Shown here in pieces: positions 59,881 to 64,000 of a stretch of DNA of 64,000 nucleotides. The position numbers and the translations under genes are program-made. The notes under the pieces were generated by a model. It saw only the letters and a list, made by a program, of their open reading frames with translations. It did no database searches and was not told the origin of the DNA. The stretch comes from Paenibacillus albus (GTDB lineage Bacteria > Bacillota > Bacilli > Paenibacillales > Paenibacillaceae). Every line of letters starts with the position of its first letter. Within the stretch, counting starts at the first letter, position 1. The DNA is taken from assembly GCF_003952225.1 (NCBI RefSeq), contig NZ_CP034437.1:3594001-3658000 (forward strand), written 5' to 3'.

Positions 59881-60070
59881 TCTAACGAATCACAGAGTCG
59901 CTATTCGGACATTTTCGCTGACTTGCAGATTCTAACGAATCGTAGCGACGCTATTTGGGAGATTAGTGTCTTTTTTAGCTGAAAAAGGGGTCAATAGCGC
60001 CGCTGTGATTCGTTACAGCAATTGCACTGCAATTGTTGAAGCAATAACGTTTGTACGATTCGTTAGCGCC
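59881..60070. repeat. TAACGAATC repeat cluster (two direct, two inverted copies)
   Basis: Copy 1 at 59881-59908 and copy 2 at 59931-59958 share TCTAACGAATCNNAGNGNCGCTATTNGG. Copy 3 at 59993-60015 is the inverse (TAACGAATCACAGCGGCGCTATT on the minus strand), copy 4 at 60057-60070 is a shorter inverse. They lie between convergent genes and look like an interspersed extragenic repeat. No gene is visible in 59867-60133. Confidence 0.82.
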
Positions 60071-60133
60071 GATATCTTATTGAAACGGTACCCACTTTCG
60101 AATGACCGAACCTCTATCCTCTTCTATTATCGG

Positions 60134-61018
60134 TTAATTGCCCATTTCCTTCGCGAGCTCCACTTGCAATGCCTCGGATATAGGCATCATCGGCAGTCGA
60201 AGTGTATCCGAGCCTAGGAGGCCTTGATGCGAAAGCAGCCATTTGAGGGGGGCAGGGTTCGATTCCCGAAATAGCAGTTCAATGAGCGGCATCAGTGAAT
60301 CGAATCTCTGCGCCGCTTCAGTTGAGTTGCCGTCAAGATGCAGTCGGTACACCTCAATAAATTTCTCCGTCCGCATATTAGCCGCTGCCAGTATGCCTCC
60401 TGCGGCGCCGTGATCCAAATGCTTGAGAAAATACGCATCTTCTCCGCATAGTATTGGCTTCGCGATATGAAGCTGCTTCAAAGCTGCAATCAGCTCGATT
60501 CCACCTGAGCTATCCTTCATTCCGATTACCCCGTCCAGCGCTAAGATTTCCGCAGCCGTATCCACACTTAACCGCACTCCTGTTCGATATGGAACCTCAT
60601 ACACAATGACTGGCATGCCTGTCTGCGCAACGCGCCGGAAGTGTTCGGCAATGCCGGCTTGCGATGGCCTGCTGTAATACGGTACAACGACAAGAGCGGC
60701 GTCTGCACCGAGCGCGCCAGCTTGCATGGTTCTCTTGATGGTCGAATGCGTGTCATTCGTACCGGTACCGACGATAACCTGTAACTGCTTTCCGCAGCTT
60801 CTGATGATCGTTTTTGTTCTTCGCACAAGCTCGCTAACTTCCTCCCACGAAACTGTTGGCGCTTCTCCAGTCGTTCCGTTGATGACGACTCCCTGTATGT
60901 CCCGATTCATCAGGTCCAGCAGGTAGCGGTCGTATGCTATTCCATCCAGTGATCCGTCGAGCGAGAATGGCGTCACGACCGGCACATATATTCCACGTAG
61001 ATTTGTTTCGTTTAACAT
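60134..61018 (-). CDS. dapA: DapA-family 4-hydroxy-tetrahydrodipicolinate synthase
   Basis: A 294-residue class I aldolase-type TIM barrel. Motifs: VVINGTTGEAPTVSWEE, PYYSRPSQAGIAEHF, Tyr in VIVYEVPYRTG, Schiff-base Lys in GMKDSSGG. It condenses pyruvate and aspartate semialdehyde in lysine/diaminopimelate synthesis, but close relatives (N-acetylneuraminate lyase, KDG aldolase) share the fold. The lone position beside a divergent LysR regulator suggests a paralog under specific control. Confidence 0.85.
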   Translation of the reverse strand: MLNETNLRGIYVPVVTPFSLDGSLDGIAYDRYLLDLMNRDIQGVVINGTTGEAPTVSWEEVSELVRRTKTIIRSCGKQLQVIVGTGTNDTHSTIKRTMQAGALGADAALVVVPYYSRPSQAGIAEHFRRVAQTGMPVIVYEVPYRTGVRLSVDTAAEILALDGVIGMKDSSGGIELIAALKQLHIAKPILCGEDAYFLKHLDHGAAGGILAAANMRTEKFIEVYRLHLDGNSTEAAQRFDSLMPLIELLFRESNPAPLKWLLSHQGLLGSDTLRLPMMPISEALQVELAKEMGN

Positions 61019-61131
61019 ATCTGCACCTCCAAAATGTTGTTTATAGTCTTACAGTAGCATAGGAATTGTCATCACAGTTATCTATAATAAGTGATATGGT
61101 AAATCGAAAATATTGATGGAGTGGAAGCGAA

Positions 61132-62019
61132 ATGGAACTCGTTTATTTGCAAACTTTTCGCGAGGTTGCACATCGTCAGAGCTTCACACGCGCGGCTGAG
61201 GAGTTAGGCTATGCGCAGTCGAGCGTGACAGCACAAATTCAGAAGCTGGAGAAGGCGTATGGAGTGGAGCTGTTCGAGAGGTTCGGCCGAGGGCTGCGAT
61301 TAACTTCGGCTGGCGAGGAATTGCTCCGAGTGGCTGTGCAAATGCTAGATCTTTATCAAGAATCCAAGGAAAAGCTAGCTCGTCAAGGTGGAGGTACGCT
61401 CTCCATCGGAACGATAGATTCCATCGCATCCTACTTCCTCCCGCCTTCCATACAGAAGCTGCGTAGCGACTATCCTGAGCTCGCCATTCGGCTGCAATCG
61501 GATCGCGAAGAGTCAATTCTCAATAAACTTAGGGATGGCGAGATTGACTTAGGATTTATTTTGGCGAGCAGCCCGTCCGATTCCGCGCTTGAATGGGAGA
61601 TGATCAGGGAAGAGCCGCTCGTGCTTATTGCGAATCCGTCCCACCGGCTTACTGAACTGGATACGGTGGAACTGCCAGATCTTAAGGGCGTGGAATGGTT
61701 CATGAGCGAAGAGAGCTGCAATTACCGCGTTATGCTTGAGAAAGTGCTGCGTGCAAATGGATTCGTATATCGCGTTGGTCTGGAGCTTGGCAATCCGGAA
61801 GCGATCAAGCGCTGCGTTAGGACCAGCTATGGAATCGCTCTCTTGCCGCGTATGGCAGCTGAAGAAGAGATTCGGAGAGGCGAACTGGCGATTCTGCCGT
61901 TCACGCACGATGACATCCGGTTGAAGCTATACCTCATTAAGCATCCTAAGAAGTGGATTTCACATGCTGTGAAAGATTTTATGGACCGGTTTCGATATGA
62001 GCTTGATTATGCAGAGTAG
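61132..62019 (+). CDS. LysR family transcriptional regulator
   Basis: A 295-residue LTTR. HTH: VYLQTFREVAHRQSFTRAAEELGYAQSSVTAQIQKLEKAYG; co-inducer domain about 90-290 with TIDSIASYFLP and GIALLPRMAAEEE. Divergent from the dapA-like gene with 113 bp between, so it probably regulates it. Ligand unknown. Confidence 0.92.
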   Translation: MELVYLQTFREVAHRQSFTRAAEELGYAQSSVTAQIQKLEKAYGVELFERFGRGLRLTSAGEELLRVAVQMLDLYQESKEKLARQGGGTLSIGTIDSIASYFLPPSIQKLRSDYPELAIRLQSDREESILNKLRDGEIDLGFILASSPSDSALEWEMIREEPLVLIANPSHRLTELDTVELPDLKGVEWFMSEESCNYRVMLEKVLRANGFVYRVGLELGNPEAIKRCVRTSYGIALLPRMAAEEEIRRGELAILPFTHDDIRLKLYLIKHPKKWISHAVKDFMDRFRYELDYAE

Positions 62020-62112
62020 ACTGCTGGTTATGCGGCCATATTTCAGTGGCGCAACATAACTGCAATAAAGTAATATGTATATATTTACATCCTATAAGGG
62101 GGACAACCAACT

Positions 62113-63090
62113 ATGAACTATCGTCGACTAGGCAACAGCGGACTTCGTGTATCTGAGCTTGGACTCGGCACGAACGCATTCGGCAAACGCGCTGACCGCG
62201 AAACGTCCATACGTATTATTGATTTTGCCATTGAGCGGGGCATTAACTTCATTGATACAGCGAATATTTATGCGGATACGGAGTCGGAGCGGATTATTGG
62301 CGAGGCGCTCCAAGGCAAACGCAGCAAGGTCGTGCTCGCGACCAAAGGCGGACTCCCGCGAGGAAGCGGGCCGAATGAGAGCGGATCATCCCGCTATCAT
62401 CTTCAGCAGGAACTGGAGGAAAGTCTGGCAAGGCTGCAAACGGATTATGTTGATCTCTATCAAATTCATACATTCGATCCAAACACGCCGCTGGAGGAGA
62501 CGCTGCGTTTTCTCGATGACATGGTTCGTGCGGGCAAAATCCGCTATATCGGCGCATCGAATTATTTTGCATGGGAGCTTATGAAAGCACTGTCGATCAG
62601 CGAGGCAAAAGGGTTCCCGCGCTTCGTATCTACGCAAGTCAGCTACTCACTCGCCGATCGGACGCCTGAGCATGAGCTAGCGCTGCTGTGCCTTGACCAA
62701 GGTGTCGGCATTATTCCATACTTCCCGCTCGCTGGCGGTATCTTGAGCGGAAAGTACAGCTTGAATGGTGAAGCTCCATCTGATTCCCGTGTCGTGACGG
62801 ATCCGAACTTCGCCAGGTTTCTGGATGAGGGCAGAATTACGCTCGGCCAGCAAGTGAGCAGTATGGCTGAAGCGAGTGGATGTACAGCAAGCGTGTTATC
62901 GCTCGCATGGCTGATGAATCGCCCGGCAGTGTCCACGGTTATCGTTGGCGCTACGAGCACAAGTCAGCTGGAAGATAACATAAACAGCGTCTCGGTGAAA
63001 CTCAGCGAGCAAGTTATGTCGCAGCTAGATGAGATCAGCGATACATACCGATACGGTAAGCCTTTTGCATGGTACCGATTGCCGAAGTAA
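62113..63090 (+). CDS. Aldo/keto reductase
   Basis: A 325-residue NADPH-dependent oxidoreductase of the AKR family. Catalytic tetrad visible: Asp in FIDTANIYADTESE, Tyr/near, Lys in VVLATKGG, His in DLYQIHTFD. The NADP-binding end VIVGATSTSQLEDNINS is typical. Substrate unknown (aldehydes, ketones, sugar derivatives). GGGGGA precedes the ATG. Confidence 0.92.
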   Translation: MNYRRLGNSGLRVSELGLGTNAFGKRADRETSIRIIDFAIERGINFIDTANIYADTESERIIGEALQGKRSKVVLATKGGLPRGSGPNESGSSRYHLQQELEESLARLQTDYVDLYQIHTFDPNTPLEETLRFLDDMVRAGKIRYIGASNYFAWELMKALSISEAKGFPRFVSTQVSYSLADRTPEHELALLCLDQGVGIIPYFPLAGGILSGKYSLNGEAPSDSRVVTDPNFARFLDEGRITLGQQVSSMAEASGCTASVLSLAWLMNRPAVSTVIVGATSTSQLEDNINSVSVKLSEQVMSQLDEISDTYRYGKPFAWYRLPK

Positions 63091-63147
63091 ACCTAACACC
63101 CATTTACAACGTGCCAGATGATCTGTTATAATTTTCGAAATATTTGA

Positions 63148-63450
63148 TGAAATGCAATGAAGAGAAGAGTAGGGAATATGGTCCCCATACAGAGAGCTCC
63201 GTGTGCTGAGAAGGAGCAAGGGAAATGTTCGCGAAACAAGCCTCTGAGCGGCATGCCGGATCTCATTCATCGTGATGGCATGACGGGAGCTCCCGTTACA
63301 GAGCTAGAGTATAACCACTTTCCGTATTTGCTAAGGGAGTGCCGTACTTGAAAAGGTTAATATGGCGACATATTAATGAAGCTGGGGTGGCACCGCGAAT
63401 AACTTCGTCCCCAAGACCTACAAGTCTTGGAGGTGAAGTTTTTTATTTTC
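63148..63450 (+). promoter_or_regulatory. Glutamine-specific T-box leader
   Basis: Stem I shows AGAGAGCTCC (63191-63200) and the specifier region GAAA-CAA-GCCTCTGAGCG, placing codon CAA (Gln) at 63237-63239. The T-box GGGGTGGCACCGCGAA lies at 63384-63399, its TGGC pairing with an uncharged tRNA ending GCCA. The terminator AACTTCGTCCCCAAGAC / GTCTTGGAGGTGAAGTTTTTTA follows (about 63400-63450). Uncharged tRNA-Gln would permit glnS expression. Confidence 0.92.
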
Positions 63451-63496
63451 GCTGATTGATGCCACGTCAATTGCTCATTAGGAGGAGCCGATAACG

Positions 63497-64000
63497 ATGA
63501 ATAACGATCATTTTATGCTGAAGTTAATTGAGGAAGAGCTCGCTGCGGAGCCGTTTGGAAGGGACATGTGCACGCGGTTTCCGCCAGAGCCGAACGGTTA
63601 TTTGCATATTGGCAGCGCGTATGCGATTCATACGAATTACATGATTGCGGCCAGCTTTGGCGGCAAGTTTCATCTCAGGTTTGACGATACAAATCCGCTC
63701 AAAGAGGATATTGCATACGTGAATGCGATTATTGAAGATATCAAGTGGCTCGGCTACGATCCGAAGGAGCATATTTATTACGGCTCGGATTATTCGGATG
63801 AGATTTATCGCAGTGCCGTGAAGCTGATTGAAGCTGGAAAAGCATACGTATGTGATCTGTCGCCAAGCGAGATGACAGCTTATCGCGGGACACTTACTGA
63901 GCCGGGGAAGATCAGTCCCTATCGGGACCGGAGTGTAGAGGAGAACTTGAAGCTCTTCGCAGAGATGAAAACCGGCGTGTACCCTACAGCATCGAAAGTG
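63497..64000 (+). CDS. glnS: Glutaminyl-tRNA synthetase (3' end outside window)
   Basis: 168 codons visible. TRFPPEPNGYLHIGSAYAIH identifies GlnRS rather than GluRS (PPEPNG). The class I signature reads HIGS where HIGH is usual. FHLRFDDTNPLKED and IIEDIKWLGYDP follow as in GlnRS. ATG 63497 follows GGAGGAG by 9 nt. The T-box with a CAA specifier supports the assignment. It attaches glutamine to tRNA-Gln directly; most Firmicutes use the GatCAB route instead. Confidence 0.9.
   Translation, partial: MNNDHFMLKLIEEELAAEPFGRDMCTRFPPEPNGYLHIGSAYAIHTNYMIAASFGGKFHLRFDDTNPLKEDIAYVNAIIEDIKWLGYDPKEHIYYGSDYSDEIYRSAVKLIEAGKAYVCDLSPSEMTAYRGTLTEPGKISPYRDRSVEENLKLFAEMKTGVYPTASKV

Overview
The window reads as a chromosomal segment of a low-to-moderate GC, spore-forming Gram-positive bacterium, most likely of the family Paenibacillaceae (Paenibacillus/Cohnella type). 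The reasons are strong AGGAGG ribosome binding sites with frequent GTG and TTG starts, a copper-amine-oxidase-type stalk-domain protein, a YheC/YheD spore-coat ATP-grasp protein, WG-repeat proteins, T-box and riboswitch leaders of Bacillales type, and genes whose closest named relatives are Bacillus ykoS/ykoT, yuiD, uppP and efeUOB. I see no phage, transposase, rRNA, tRNA or CRISPR array.

Layout. 1-10500: miscellaneous metabolism and surface genes (partial glycosidase-like gene, GNAT, epimerase, CDF metal exporter, WG-repeat protein, PQQ/stalk protein, phosphodiester glycosidase, mannonate dehydratase), broken by two non-coding arrays of a 112-bp composite hairpin repeat (602-990 and 9911-10447). 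10700-15440: Fur-controlled siderophore ABC importer and a Fur-family gene. 15560-29240: cell-envelope block with two COG4705 membrane proteins, a YkoS/YkoT/GtrA-type lipid-linked glycosylation cluster, a two-component system, UppP, a spore-coat ATP-grasp protein, DedA, a YuiD-like phosphatase and a lipoprotein phosphoesterase. 29260-33860: an ABC exporter and a second two-component system with a tiny acidic secreted protein. 34100-37450: two family-4 glycosyltransferases and an LPG-synthase-like membrane protein. 37540-42360: a frameshifted second Fur-family gene and the efeUOB iron uptake operon behind a promoter with a Fur box. 42500-50650: secreted repeat protein, small membrane proteins, a ZTP-riboswitch-controlled DJ-1/GNAT fusion, HAD phosphatase, PLC-like hydrolase, azlCD and a hydrolase gene with an internal amber codon. 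50735-58090: TPP riboswitch followed by tenA-thiZ-thiX-thiY-thiF-thiE-thiS-thiG-thiO. 58240-64000: HD-CHAP fusion, small genes (one with an internal TAG), a TAACGAATC repeat cluster, dapA-like gene, divergent LysR regulator, aldo/keto reductase, and a glutamine T-box leading into a truncated glnS.

How the parts work together. The strongest new signal is a putative regulon: triplets of TTAAKA-like half-sites spaced exactly 11 bp, with the middle half-site starting 37 bp before a -10-like hexamer, lie upstream of the two-component operon itself, uppP, dedA, a glycosyltransferase and the second fur gene, with weaker copies before the COG4705 and ykoT-like genes. Most targets concern undecaprenyl-phosphate or surface glycolipids, so I infer that the regulator at 23197-23883 controls a lipid-carrier/envelope response. 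Iron acquisition is represented twice (siderophore importer and efeUOB), each with a -35/-10 pair and an overlapping or adjacent Fur box. Three RNA switches (ZTP, TPP, T-box) are recognisable from conserved cores.

Several genes carry single-base anomalies (one frameshift, two internal TAG codons, two apparent ATC/ATT starts). They may be real decay, recoding or sequence error; I cannot tell which from the sequence alone.
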